Assembly (NCBI GenBank): GCA_007244375.1 | Contig: SCVW01000034.1 | Span: 186,001 to 250,000 of the forward strand | Direction of reading: 5' to 3' | Source of the DNA: Smithella sp. | GTDB lineage: Bacteria; Desulfobacterota; Syntrophia; Syntrophales; Smithellaceae | Length of the DNA stretch: 64,000 bases | Part shown: positions 10,096 to 20,300 of the stretch, in pieces | How the letters are laid out: each line of letters begins with the position of its first letter | Position numbering within the stretch: position 1 is the stretch's first letter | The notes under the pieces: model-generated | The model's input: only the letters and a program-made list of their open reading frames with translations | Databases searched by the model: none | Told to the model about the DNA's origin: nothing | Translations under genes and position numbers: made by a program

Positions 10096-11334
10096 ATGGA
10101 TAATAAACATGAGGATCGTCAGTCAGAACAAAACGTTAGTAGCCATATTCTCCTTACAATTTTCCTGGTATGTTTTTGGATCACGATATTATCCACATTC
10201 TTATACGCTTTCTCGTGGGACCCTCCCCCGCCAATACCGACCGATGATCCGCGATGGGAAAAAGTAAGAAATCTCTGGAACAATCATTATGGAGGAGACA
10301 ACCTTGATGAATTAATCAATACTCTATTTTTGCTGAAAGGTGCCTATCCTTTAAAGATTGAACCGATCATTCTTCTTGCCAAAGCGCATTATCTGCACGC
10401 TCGATATAAAAATGAGGATCGCAGAGAACATTTTGAAAAAGCGGAAGAATATGCTTCCAAAGCCTGCAAAATGGACCCAAAAAACTTGTATGCCCTGACC
10501 ACGCTGATTGAAACTATATGCTACAGCCGTGACCATGATTATATTTTCGGCAAATATGGTCCCTTAATCCGTTCTCATGCTCCGATTAAGGATACTGCAG
10601 AAGCCCTGCCTGATATGCAATACCCTGGATGGAACGCTTTTAAAACTCTTTGGCTGGCTCGTCTTGATGTTGAAAAGGCTAAATCTGCAGTGGCCATGGT
10701 AGAAAAAATATCCAAGGAACACCCCGCAGATGGACTTGCACAAACATGGGCTTCACGCGCTAATTATTACATAGGCCAATATTATACCAGTATTAACAAA
10801 CATAATGAAGGCATGACCTATTATAAAAAAGGAATCGCCTATGGGACAAAAGCACGCGAAATCTTGCCTCACAGCGTACCGGCCAACTATTGGTATATGC
10901 TCAATCTGTCGCGCTCAATCCAGTTTACGAGCTTTGCCAATAAAGCACTTTATCTTAAGAATATTTTGAATCCCATCTACTTTTGCTCTAAAGAAAACAG
11001 CATCTATTTCTTCTGTGGTCCAGTTATCAGCCTGGCAACCATAGTCACCAATGGCGGATGGATTACGGAAAAAGGAATGAGTCTGGTCAATATCACCCTG
11101 GAGATGGATTTGAACGGTCTTGAAATCGCCAGTATTCTTTTTCCTCATTACTATTACATACCTTATGCTTGGGCTGATGTACTTGCCTATAAAGGCAAAC
11201 CAGCAGAAGCATTGGCAATCCTAGAAAAACTTATAGCAAGCAATCCGAACATTGATCCGCTTATCCCTGAAAATCATTGTTTTATAAGATTGGCCAAGCG
11301 CTTATACAACGATATCAAACAGGGGAAATATTAA
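10096..11334 (+). CDS. Exported TPR-like protein of unknown function, paralogue 1
   Basis: I do not recognise a named family. ATG 10096 is chosen because it gives 412 residues, matching the 413 of the downstream paralogue; an upstream in-frame ATG at 10051 would add 15 unshared residues. Residues about 17-40 form one hydrophobic segment (signal anchor or signal peptide), followed by a proline-rich WDPPPPIP. The rest is helical, with TPR-like units such as AEEYASKACKMDPKNLYALTTL, typical of a periplasmic scaffold. The C-terminus RLYNDIKQGKY is identical in the paralogue. A distant resemblance to the TatT-type partners of TRAP transporters is possible but unproven. Confidence 0.75.
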   Translation: MDNKHEDRQSEQNVSSHILLTIFLVCFWITILSTFLYAFSWDPPPPIPTDDPRWEKVRNLWNNHYGGDNLDELINTLFLLKGAYPLKIEPIILLAKAHYLHARYKNEDRREHFEKAEEYASKACKMDPKNLYALTTLIETICYSRDHDYIFGKYGPLIRSHAPIKDTAEALPDMQYPGWNAFKTLWLARLDVEKAKSAVAMVEKISKEHPADGLAQTWASRANYYIGQYYTSINKHNEGMTYYKKGIAYGTKAREILPHSVPANYWYMLNLSRSIQFTSFANKALYLKNILNPIYFCSKENSIYFFCGPVISLATIVTNGGWITEKGMSLVNITLEMDLNGLEIASILFPHYYYIPYAWADVLAYKGKPAEALAILEKLIASNPNIDPLIPENHCFIRLAKRLYNDIKQGKY

Positions 11335-11527
11335 ATCCGGTTTTATAATCACGTTATAAAATATCTTGATTTTAGTTAATAAATAGGTTAAAGAAACCCG
11401 CATTAAAATGATCATATCATCCGATATAATCAATTAGTTAACCTGGTTAACCTGTGTTTAAGTAAAGTTATTCCTTTCTAGAACCACAAAAGTTATCAGG
11501 AAGTTTTTACATAAAAAGAGGAGTTTT

Positions 11528-12769
11528 ATGGATTGCAAACAAAGAAATTACCGGTTTAAACCGGCTGATGGCAGACTTGTATTTTTAACATTTTTCTTTA
11601 TTTGTATTGGCATACTGGGATTATCCGGAAACGTATGTGCCTTCCCCTGGGATATGCGACCACCAATTCCTGGTTATGATCCCCCAAGATGGGAAAAAGT
11701 CAGGATTCTATGGAACAAACACTACAAGGGTAACGATATTGATGACCTAATTGATACTCTGACTTCACTAAAAGAGGCCTACCCCGCAAAGATTGAACCA
11801 ATCACTCTTCTTGCCAGAGCACATTATATGCACGCCCGATATATAAGTCAGAATCGCAAAGAACATTTTGAAAAAGCAGAACAATATGCTTATAAAGCAT
11901 GCAAAATGGATCCGAAGAATTTATACGCCTTTTTCACGCTGGTTGAAACGTTATGTTACGGCCGCGATCGCAATTATATATTCAGCAAATACGGCGCTCT
12001 TATCAAATCCTTTACCCCGATCAGGGGAACCGGTGAAGCGTTGCCCGATATGAGCTACCCGGGATGGAGTACCATCAAAGCCCTTTGGGTGGCGCGGCTT
12101 GATGTCGAGAAAGCCAAAAAGGCGGCGACAATGCTGGAAAAAATAGCCAATGACAATCCGTCTGACGTCCTTGCGCAACTCTGGGCATCACGCTCCAATT
12201 ATTATATCGGTGAGTATTACACTTGCCTTGACGAACACAACAAGGGAATGCCTTACTACAAAAAGGGCATCGCCTATGCAACACTCGCCTATAAAATTTT
12301 GCCGACCAGCGTACCGGCCAATTACTATTGTATGCTTAATAGAGCGCGCATTATTCAATTTACAAACATCGCTAATAAAGCACTTTATCTCAAAGACATT
12401 TTAGATCCCATTTTTTTCTGTTCCAAAGAGAATAGCCTCTATTATTTCTGCGGTCCCATTATTAGTCTGGCAACCATAATTACCAGTGGCGGATGGATTA
12501 CTGAAAAGGGAATGCGTCTTGCCAATGTGACGTCAGACATGGATATGAATTTTCTGGAATTGGCTGAAATCATGTTTCCCGATTATTATTACATACCTTT
12601 TGCCCGGGCAGATCTCCTGGCTTATAAAGGCAAAAAAACCGAAGCATTGGCCGTTCTCGAGAGAGTCATTGCCGGCAATCCTGACGTTGACCCGATGGTC
12701 CCGGAAAATCATGGCTTTATAAGAGTATCCAAGCGCTTATACAACGATATAAAACAGGGGAAATATTAA
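11528..12769 (+). CDS. Exported TPR-like protein of unknown function, paralogue 2
   Basis: A 413-residue tandem paralogue of the preceding gene, similar along its whole length. It starts at ATG 11528 behind a clear AAGAGGAG. It has a more typical signal peptide (hydrophobic residues about 19-36, then VCAF) followed by PWDMRPPIPG. Helical repeat units and cysteine-containing motifs (YFCSKENSLYYFCGP) are shared with paralogue 1. The match continues past the stop codons: ATCTTGATTTTAGTT occurs after both genes (11363 and 12810 regions), so the duplicated unit included downstream DNA. The function is unknown; the position suggests an independently transcribed pair. Confidence 0.78.
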   Translation: MDCKQRNYRFKPADGRLVFLTFFFICIGILGLSGNVCAFPWDMRPPIPGYDPPRWEKVRILWNKHYKGNDIDDLIDTLTSLKEAYPAKIEPITLLARAHYMHARYISQNRKEHFEKAEQYAYKACKMDPKNLYAFFTLVETLCYGRDRNYIFSKYGALIKSFTPIRGTGEALPDMSYPGWSTIKALWVARLDVEKAKKAATMLEKIANDNPSDVLAQLWASRSNYYIGEYYTCLDEHNKGMPYYKKGIAYATLAYKILPTSVPANYYCMLNRARIIQFTNIANKALYLKDILDPIFFCSKENSLYYFCGPIISLATIITSGGWITEKGMRLANVTSDMDMNFLELAEIMFPDYYYIPFARADLLAYKGKKTEALAVLERVIAGNPDVDPMVPENHGFIRVSKRLYNDIKQGKY

Positions 12770-12905
12770 AATCCAATTTAATCCTTGTTATTCATAAGTA
12801 TTAAATTTATCTTGATTTTAGTTGCCGGATAAGCTAAACAAGCGCCCATTCAAATGAATTTGCTTTTTCAAAGAAAAGCATAGAGAGATATTGAAAGGAG
12901 TCTTC

Positions 12906-14990
12906 ATGGCAAAGTACGAATCTAAGTCTCTGAGAAATTTAGCAATAATCGGACACGGAGGAACAGGCAAAACATCGCTTTGTGAATCTTTTTTATATGT
13001 TTCTGGTAAAAGTGAACGATTAGGAAGAGTTGATGACGCAACATCGTGTATGGATTTTGAACCGGAAGAACAAAAACGACGGGGATCAATCAGTTCGGCG
13101 GCAAATTTTGTTGAATGGGAAAAACATAAAATCAATTTTATTGATACACCTGGCGATTCTAATTTTGCATACGATATAAAATGTTCAATGAGCGTAGTCG
13201 AAAACGCTATCGTCGTAGTTGATGCTGTCGGAGGAGTTGAATTTCAGACAGAAAAAGTATGGGAACTGGCAGATGAATTTAAGCTGCCCCGCATCATTTT
13301 CATCAATAGAATGGACAAAGAACGCGCTATTTATGATACGGCCATACAAAGTATTAAGACCAAATTCAAGAAAAAGGCCACTCCTGTTTGCCTGCCTATA
13401 GGAGCTGAAGACAAATTCAACGGAATTGTTGATTTAATCGGCATGAAGGGTTATGTGTTCAGCGATAATAAAGGAGTAGGCAAGGCCGTTGATATTCCTG
13501 CCGAAATGAAAGATGAAGTAAAAAGTCTGCACGATTCCATGGTAGAAGATATCGCCGAATCCGACGATGAACTGATGAATAAATATCTGGAAGCCGGAGA
13601 ACTTTCCGCTGAGGAGTTGAAAACCGGATTAAGAAAAGGTGTTACATCCGGAAGTCTGATTCCGATCGTTTGCGGCTCTTCTATCAAAGGAATCGGTATT
13701 TCTATGTTACTGGATTTGATAGTCGATTCTTTTGCTTCTCCTCTGGATCGCGGTCCTGTAAAAGGCAAAAAACCAGGAACTGACAATCTTGAAGAACGTC
13801 AGCCTTCCGAAGATGCACCATTCTCCGGTATTGTTTTTAAAACAATCGCCGATCCCTATGCAGGTAGATTAACCATTTTCCGCGTTTTTTCAGGTAAACT
13901 GAATTCGGACACGCCCGTTTTCAATTCATCAAAAAAGATAACTGAAAAGTTCGGCAACATCTTTTTCCTGGAAGGTAAAAATCAAAAACCGGCCGAAACA
14001 TTAATCCCCGGAGACATTGCCGGTGTAGCCAAACTCAAGGAAACAGTAACCGGAGACAGTCTCTGCAACGATAAAAATCCTATTATTTTTGAAAAAGTTA
14101 CTGTTCCGCCGCCTATTATGTCCTTTGCCATCGAACCGAAATCAAGAGGCGACGAAGACAAGATTGCAACTTCCATTCACCGTCTGGAAGAAGAAGATCC
14201 CACAATCGTATTCTCACGTAACGTTGAAACAAAGGAAATGATTCTTTCCGGCATGGGACAGGTCCATATTGAAGTTACCATTGAGAAAATGAAAAGAAAA
14301 TTCGGCGTGGAGGTTAACTTAAACACTCCCAAAATTCCCTATAAGGAAACTATCAAAGGTAAAACCAATGTTCAGGGCAAATACAAAAAACAATCCGGTG
14401 GACGCGGCCAGTTCGGTGATTGCTGGATCGACATTGAACCCCTGCCCCGCGGCGGCGGTTTTGAGTTTCATGACAAAATAGTCGGTGGTGTTATTCCAGG
14501 ACAATATCGTCCGGCTGTCGAAAAAGGTATTGTGGAAGCTGCTGCTAAAGGCGTAATTGCCGGCTATCCTGTGGTTGATTTTAAAATAAATCTGACTTTC
14601 GGTTCTTACCATACTGTTGACTCATCAGAAATGGCTTTCAAAATTGCCGGTTCTCTGGCATTTCAGAAAGGTGTATTGGAATGTCAGCCAATACTTCTTG
14701 AACCGATAGTAAACATCGAAATAGAAGTACCGGACGAATACATGGGTGACGTTATCGGAGACTTAAACAGCAGACGCGGCCGCGTTCAGGGAATGGATGC
14801 AAAAGGTTCCAATCAGATAATAAAAGGACAGGTCCCACTTGCGGAAATATTAAAATATGCGCCTGATCTCCGTTCCATGACCAGCGGTAGAGGAAACTTC
14901 ACCTACACTCATTCCCATTACGAGGAAGTTCCAGCTTATATCGCCGAGAAAATCATCGCCGAGTATAAGAAAGATAAAGAAGAAGAATAA
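12906..14990 (+). CDS. EF-G-like translational GTPase (non-canonical paralogue)
   Basis: A 694-residue protein with the five-domain layout of elongation factor G. ATG 12906 follows GAAAGGAG; an in-frame TTG at 12891 lies before it. The P-loop is GHGGTGKTS at 16-24 and G4 is NRMD at 134-137. Switch II reads DTPGDSNF at 80-87, where ordinary EF-G has DTPGHVDF. The histidine that positions the hydrolytic water is thus aspartate. Domain IV and V motifs (GRGQFGDCWI, GVIPGQYRPAVEKG, SYHTVDSSEMAF) are present. A canonical fusA occurs at 59534-61567, so this is the divergent copy often labelled fusA2. Its role could be ribosome rescue or regulation rather than elongation; this is an inference. Confidence 0.85.
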   Translation: MAKYESKSLRNLAIIGHGGTGKTSLCESFLYVSGKSERLGRVDDATSCMDFEPEEQKRRGSISSAANFVEWEKHKINFIDTPGDSNFAYDIKCSMSVVENAIVVVDAVGGVEFQTEKVWELADEFKLPRIIFINRMDKERAIYDTAIQSIKTKFKKKATPVCLPIGAEDKFNGIVDLIGMKGYVFSDNKGVGKAVDIPAEMKDEVKSLHDSMVEDIAESDDELMNKYLEAGELSAEELKTGLRKGVTSGSLIPIVCGSSIKGIGISMLLDLIVDSFASPLDRGPVKGKKPGTDNLEERQPSEDAPFSGIVFKTIADPYAGRLTIFRVFSGKLNSDTPVFNSSKKITEKFGNIFFLEGKNQKPAETLIPGDIAGVAKLKETVTGDSLCNDKNPIIFEKVTVPPPIMSFAIEPKSRGDEDKIATSIHRLEEEDPTIVFSRNVETKEMILSGMGQVHIEVTIEKMKRKFGVEVNLNTPKIPYKETIKGKTNVQGKYKKQSGGRGQFGDCWIDIEPLPRGGGFEFHDKIVGGVIPGQYRPAVEKGIVEAAAKGVIAGYPVVDFKINLTFGSYHTVDSSEMAFKIAGSLAFQKGVLECQPILLEPIVNIEIEVPDEYMGDVIGDLNSRRGRVQGMDAKGSNQIIKGQVPLAEILKYAPDLRSMTSGRGNFTYTHSHYEEVPAYIAEKIIAEYKKDKEEE

Positions 14991-14998
14991 TCATTGGC

Positions 14999-15026
14999 AT
15001 GAACTCAATTTTAAATTGATGTTCAT
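14999..15026 (+). other. Perfect hairpin between the EF-G-like gene and the MoaB-like gene
   Basis: ATGAAC-TCAATT (14999-15010) pairs with AATTGA-T-GTTCAT (15014-15026), twelve base pairs with one bulged base and a three-base loop. No T run follows, so it is probably not a simple intrinsic terminator. It could mark an RNA processing site or attenuate read-through into the next gene. Confidence 0.4.
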
Positions 15027-15060
15027 ACCCATTTCGCTTTTCGATGACGGAGTCTTACAA

Positions 15061-15552
15061 ATGATCAGCGCCGGAATTATTACGGTAAGTGATAAAGGCT
15101 CGCAGGGTAAACGGGAAGATTTAAGCGGCCCCGCGATAGCAGAAATGCTTGCAGATGCCGCAATTGAAATCAAGAAAACTCTTATCATTCCTGACGAAAC
15201 AGATCAGATCCAAAAAGCAATTATCAATTTTGCAGATGTTGAAAATCTGGATTTGATTTTGACCAGCGGCGGTACCGGTGTAAGTCCGCGTGATCTCACA
15301 CCCGATGCGACACTCAAAATAATTGATAAACAAATTCCCGGTATGGCCGAAGCAATGCGTCATCAAAGCATGCAGATTACTCCTCACGCTATGATTTCCC
15401 GAGCTGTAGCAGGAATTCGCGGGAAAAGCCTGATAATCAATCTCCCGGGAAGTCCGAAAGGGGCGAAAGAAAATCTTGCCGTAATTTTACCGGCATTAAA
15501 GCACGCTATCGAAAAAATCAAGGGAGATGACTCGGAATGTGCTTCTCCATAA
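15061..15552 (+). CDS. MoaB/MogA-family molybdopterin adenylyltransferase-like protein
   Basis: A 163-residue protein of the MoaB/MogA family, which adenylylates molybdopterin before metal insertion. ATG 15061 is preferred because CGGAG stands nine bases upstream; an in-frame ATG at 15016 would lie inside the preceding spacer. The nucleotide/pterin-binding loop LTSGGTGVSPRDLTPDAT and the later NLPGSPKGAKENL are typical and intact. Molybdenum or tungsten cofactor would be needed by formate dehydrogenases and related enzymes in an anaerobe. The last 35 bases overlap the 3' end of the convergent Mut7-C gene. Confidence 0.88.
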   Translation: MISAGIITVSDKGSQGKREDLSGPAIAEMLADAAIEIKKTLIIPDETDQIQKAIINFADVENLDLILTSGGTGVSPRDLTPDATLKIIDKQIPGMAEAMRHQSMQITPHAMISRAVAGIRGKSLIINLPGSPKGAKENLAVILPALKHAIEKIKGDDSECASP

Positions 15553-16036
15553 ACTTTAAGGCATTTCGTGGATGTGTTCCCATCCAATAAATTTTACCGC
15601 AACGCGGACACTTATTGTATCTGTCACAATTTTCAAAAACATAAGAAGGCACCAAATCACGAACTTCATTTTTTCCGATACCCTGAAGCTTTTGATTGCA
15701 TTCAAGACAAATCGAGAACATTTTCCTTCTGTCAATTTCAAGAAAAAGCTTTTCGATAACAGCATTGAGTTGTTTACTGACAATAACATCGGTGACTAGA
15801 AAGAGAATACCGGAAAACTGACGTTCAACCATGTCTTTTCTTCTGGTGAGAACTATTCTGCCCTCCGCATCGGCCTGCCGCAGCATTTCACGACCTGCTT
15901 CTTTTGAATAAACCACAGTATCATAACCCAGAAGACGCATCCATTTTGCCAACTTTGCCAAACTTGCGTCAGCAATAAATTTTAAATCTGCGTCAGAACC
16001 GGATATTAAATTATTTTGGTGTTTGTTGTTCATCAA
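15518..16036 (-). CDS. Mut7-C RNase-domain protein with zinc ribbon
   Basis: A 172-residue protein. An N-terminal PIN-like Mut7-C domain (FIADASLAKLAKWMRLLGYD and later VLTRRKDM) is followed by a zinc ribbon with CLEC and CPRC. This family is predicted to include ribonucleases, but its cellular substrate is unknown. The start at 16036 overlaps the end of the LapA-like gene by 26 bases, so it is probably translated by coupling. Its 3' end overlaps the convergent MoaB-like gene by 35 bases. It is third in a HIT, LapA-like, Mut7-C operon. Confidence 0.82.
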   Translation of the reverse strand: MMNNKHQNNLISGSDADLKFIADASLAKLAKWMRLLGYDTVVYSKEAGREMLRQADAEGRIVLTRRKDMVERQFSGILFLVTDVIVSKQLNAVIEKLFLEIDRRKMFSICLECNQKLQGIGKNEVRDLVPSYVFENCDRYNKCPRCGKIYWMGTHPRNALKFMEKHIPSHLP

Positions 16037-16319
16037 TCACTGGCGGATTTTCGTCGGCATGCATTTCTCTACGTAAGTCGCGAACGACTTTATTCAAACG
16101 TTTGATAGTGCGATTCAAACGAAACCTTTCTACTATTCCCCAGAAGCCTGTAATAATTACTCCGAATAAAACTGAAATAAAAATAAGTAAATAAACCGGC
16201 ACAGGCGGTATTTTGAACAAACCATAATACTGCAGCCGTACCAATGTTAAATTTTGTTGGGAAAATGTAACAATAAACAATGCCAAAACTATGACGAATA
16301 TTAAATATATTATTCTCAT
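16011..16319 (-). CDS. LapA-domain membrane protein
   Basis: A small inner-membrane protein of 102 residues. ATG 16319 is chosen because AGGAGTG precedes it; that AGGAGTGA also contains the stop of the upstream HIT gene. There are two hydrophobic segments (about residues 4-22 and 40-62) with the LapA/LapB-partner pattern, including FSQQN between them, then a charged, coiled tail ending in proline-rich residues. In E. coli LapA works with LapB in controlling lipopolysaccharide synthesis. The large TPR protein in the LPS cluster at 36755-38779 is a possible functional partner, but that is speculative. Confidence 0.75.
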   Translation of the reverse strand: MRIIYLIFVIVLALFIVTFSQQNLTLVRLQYYGLFKIPPVPVYLLIFISVLFGVIITGFWGIVERFRLNRTIKRLNKVVRDLRREMHADENPPVIDEQQTPK

Positions 16320-16329
16320 AATGATATTA

Positions 16330-16812
16330 TCACTCCTGATGATACTTTTTAAAAATGGGGGCAAGACTAGCTGCTGTTTTAGATATATCTTCAGGTATTA
16401 CCCTCACGTTAGTAACCACGCTCATGAAGTTCGTATCACCTTCCCAGCGGGGAATGACATGAATATGAAAATGATCCTCAATTCCGGCTCCCGCCGCTTT
16501 GCCAATATTAATTCCTATATTGAATCCATCCGGTTTCATTGCCTCTTTTAGTGCCTTTACTGCTGTTTCTAAAAGATCAAACATTTCTTTTCTTTCTTCC
16601 TGAGTCAGATCTTCAATTTTCCCCGTATGTCTTTGCGGTATTATCATTAAATGCCCGTTTACATACGGATACCTGTTCATCATTACATAGGCGGTTTTAC
16701 CTTCAAACAAGATAAACTCTTCACATCTGATGGAGCACTTGCAAAATACGCAGCCATCAGGTTTTTCTCCCTTAATATATTCCATTCGCCAGGGTGCAAA
16801 AATTGTTTCCAT
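16330..16812 (-). CDS. HIT-family hydrolase, AP4A phosphorylase-like
   Basis: A 160-residue histidine-triad protein beginning with the FAPWRMEYI motif seen in Ap4A-phosphorylase-like members. It has a CVFC metal site and an intact triad in DHFHIHVIPRW. It probably cleaves a dinucleoside polyphosphate or AMP conjugate. It is the first gene of a three-gene minus-strand operon; its stop overlaps the ribosome binding site of the LapA-like gene. Unlike the HIT protein at 4050-4484, all three triad histidines are present. Confidence 0.88.
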   Translation of the reverse strand: METIFAPWRMEYIKGEKPDGCVFCKCSIRCEEFILFEGKTAYVMMNRYPYVNGHLMIIPQRHTGKIEDLTQEERKEMFDLLETAVKALKEAMKPDGFNIGINIGKAAGAGIEDHFHIHVIPRWEGDTNFMSVVTNVRVIPEDISKTAASLAPIFKKYHQE

Positions 16813-16835
16813 AATTAAAACCAGCCTACTAGTAA

Positions 16836-16956
16836 TTGTACCATTTCGCTTTCAAAGGATAACGCGGCGGCAAGGAGGAGGTTCCGCAGGCGTATTTTAC
16901 ATACGTTGAGGAAACCGACGATCCCGATAAGTCGGAACCAACAAAGTTATCCAAAG
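16836..16956 (+). repeat. Intergenic repeat family B, copy 1
   Basis: The left end TTGTACCATTTC...TCAAAGG matches copy 2 at 35221. The middle shares CAGGCGTATTTTACATACG-like and CCGACGATCCCGATAA blocks with copy 2. The right part CAACAAAGTTATCC matches copy 3. Internal inverted repeats (GGATAAC with GTTATCC; CGTAT with ATACG; CCGAT with ATCGG-like) predict a structured RNA. A further hairpin, AATTGCCACT...AGTGGTAATT, lies just outside at about 17011-17036. No gene is seen in 16813-17054. Confidence 0.65.
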
Positions 16957-17054
16957 ACTGGAGGCGCATCCCATAGGGGAGCGCATAATAAATCAACAGT
17001 CTTTCCTTGCCGGTAATTGCCACTCGCAAAGTGGTAATTACAACCGAATTGGTA

Positions 17055-17555
17055 TTAAAGTTTAATTATCCTACCTTTTATATCTTTGTCAATTTCTAAT
17101 ATGCCAATCGTCCTGGAGGAATTAATATACCTGTCAACCGCAGACCCGGGATTGAAAAATAAAACATTACCCTTTTTATGATTTGCCGGTTTGTGAGTAT
17201 GGCCGTAAACAATACAATCTACATTTTGAAATCCTGCTGATATTTTTTCTTCAATTCCCGAAGGAGATCCCCAACCATGAATAAGCAATAATTTGAATCC
17301 CTTTATTTCAAAAAGCAAATGCTCCGGAAATTTTTCTTTTACTAAAACGTTATCCATATTTCCGCACACTGCTTTGATTTCCTTACCCTTAAAAATGTCT
17401 AAAACCTTCAGGTCAACCATATCTCCCGCATGCAGAATAATATCGACGTCGCTGAAATATTTCTCAACGCATTTTCTCATCTTTTCGTCATAATCTGTCA
17501 GATGAGTATCCGAAATAACACCTATTTTTATCGTTTTATCTTCCATAACCTGCAT
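17055..17555 (-). CDS. YfcE/MJ0936-type metallophosphodiesterase
   Basis: A 166-residue calcineurin-like phosphoesterase. The metal-binding motifs are in order: GVISDTHL, LHAGDMVD, GNMDN, LIHGW and YGHTHKP. This small family hydrolyses phosphodiesters in vitro; the natural substrate is unknown. Two ATGs three codons apart (17555 and 17546) are both possible starts and neither has a strong ribosome binding site. The gene is divergent from the ligA unit, with a short shared promoter region. Confidence 0.85.
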   Translation of the reverse strand: MQVMEDKTIKIGVISDTHLTDYDEKMRKCVEKYFSDVDIILHAGDMVDLKVLDIFKGKEIKAVCGNMDNVLVKEKFPEHLLFEIKGFKLLLIHGWGSPSGIEEKISAGFQNVDCIVYGHTHKPANHKKGNVLFFNPGSAVDRYINSSRTIGILEIDKDIKGRIIKL

Positions 17556-17604
17556 TCATATTTGAGATTATTAACCATAAGAGTTAAAAAAGACAAGCTT
17601 TAAA

Positions 17605-17633
17605 TTGACTTTATTGACAACTAAAGTTATTAT
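17605..17633 (+). promoter_or_regulatory. Sigma-70 promoter of the ligA unit
   Basis: TTGACT (17605-17610) and TATTAT (17628-17633) are spaced by 17 bases. The predicted transcription start is about 17640, the same base as the ATG of the first gene, so the mRNA may have almost no leader. Confidence 0.5.
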
Positions 17634-17639
17634 TTTATC

Positions 17640-19930
<2,291 letters not shown>

Positions 19931-19941
19931 TACAAAAGGTT

Positions 19942-19988
19942 GTCATTCCCGCCCCGCATGCGCGGGGTAAACATCCGGCGGGAATCCA
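19942..19988. repeat. REP-like palindromic repeat
   Basis: ATTCCCGCC (19945-19953) pairs with GGCGGGAAT (19977-19985), with a second inner hairpin CCCCGC-ATGC-GCGGGG (19952-19967). This is the widespread TGTCATTCCCGC...GCGGGAATCCAG type of REP element. It lies 12 bases after ligA and may act as a transcription stop or mRNA stabiliser. Confidence 0.7.
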
Positions 19989-20017
19989 GTTTTAGCCGAA
20001 GAAAGAGAGTGGCATTT

Positions 20018-20287
20018 TTGAAACGCGTTCATGTTTTTATAAGCGGCAGAGTCCAGGGAGTATTTTTCCGCGCAACAACACATCGCGCGGCAATCGGTTT
20101 CCGGCTTACAGGCTGGGTTCGTAACATGCCCGATGGCCGTGTCGAAGCTCTTTTCGAAGGTAACAACGAAGACGTTGATAAAATGCTTAAGTGGTGTCAT
20201 ATTGGCCCACCCTCTGCCATGGTTGAAAAAGTTATAATCGAAGAAGAAATTTTTATCGGAGAATTTAAAGATTTCCATATTAGATAA
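20018..20287 (+). CDS. acyP: Acylphosphatase
   Basis: An 89-residue enzyme hydrolysing acyl phosphates such as acetyl phosphate. TTG 20018 is preferred because it gives the standard N-terminus KRVHVFISGRVQGVFFR and normal length; GTG 20009 is an alternative. Longer readings run into the REP-like repeat. The phosphate-binding loop GRVQGVFFR with its catalytic arginine and the asparagine in VRNMPDG are both present. It is followed within 14 bases by the histidine kinase gene, so the three genes 20018-22081 may form an operon. Confidence 0.88.
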   Translation: MKRVHVFISGRVQGVFFRATTHRAAIGFRLTGWVRNMPDGRVEALFEGNNEDVDKMLKWCHIGPPSAMVEKVIIEEEIFIGEFKDFHIR

Positions 20288-20300
20288 AGCGTTATTTTAA

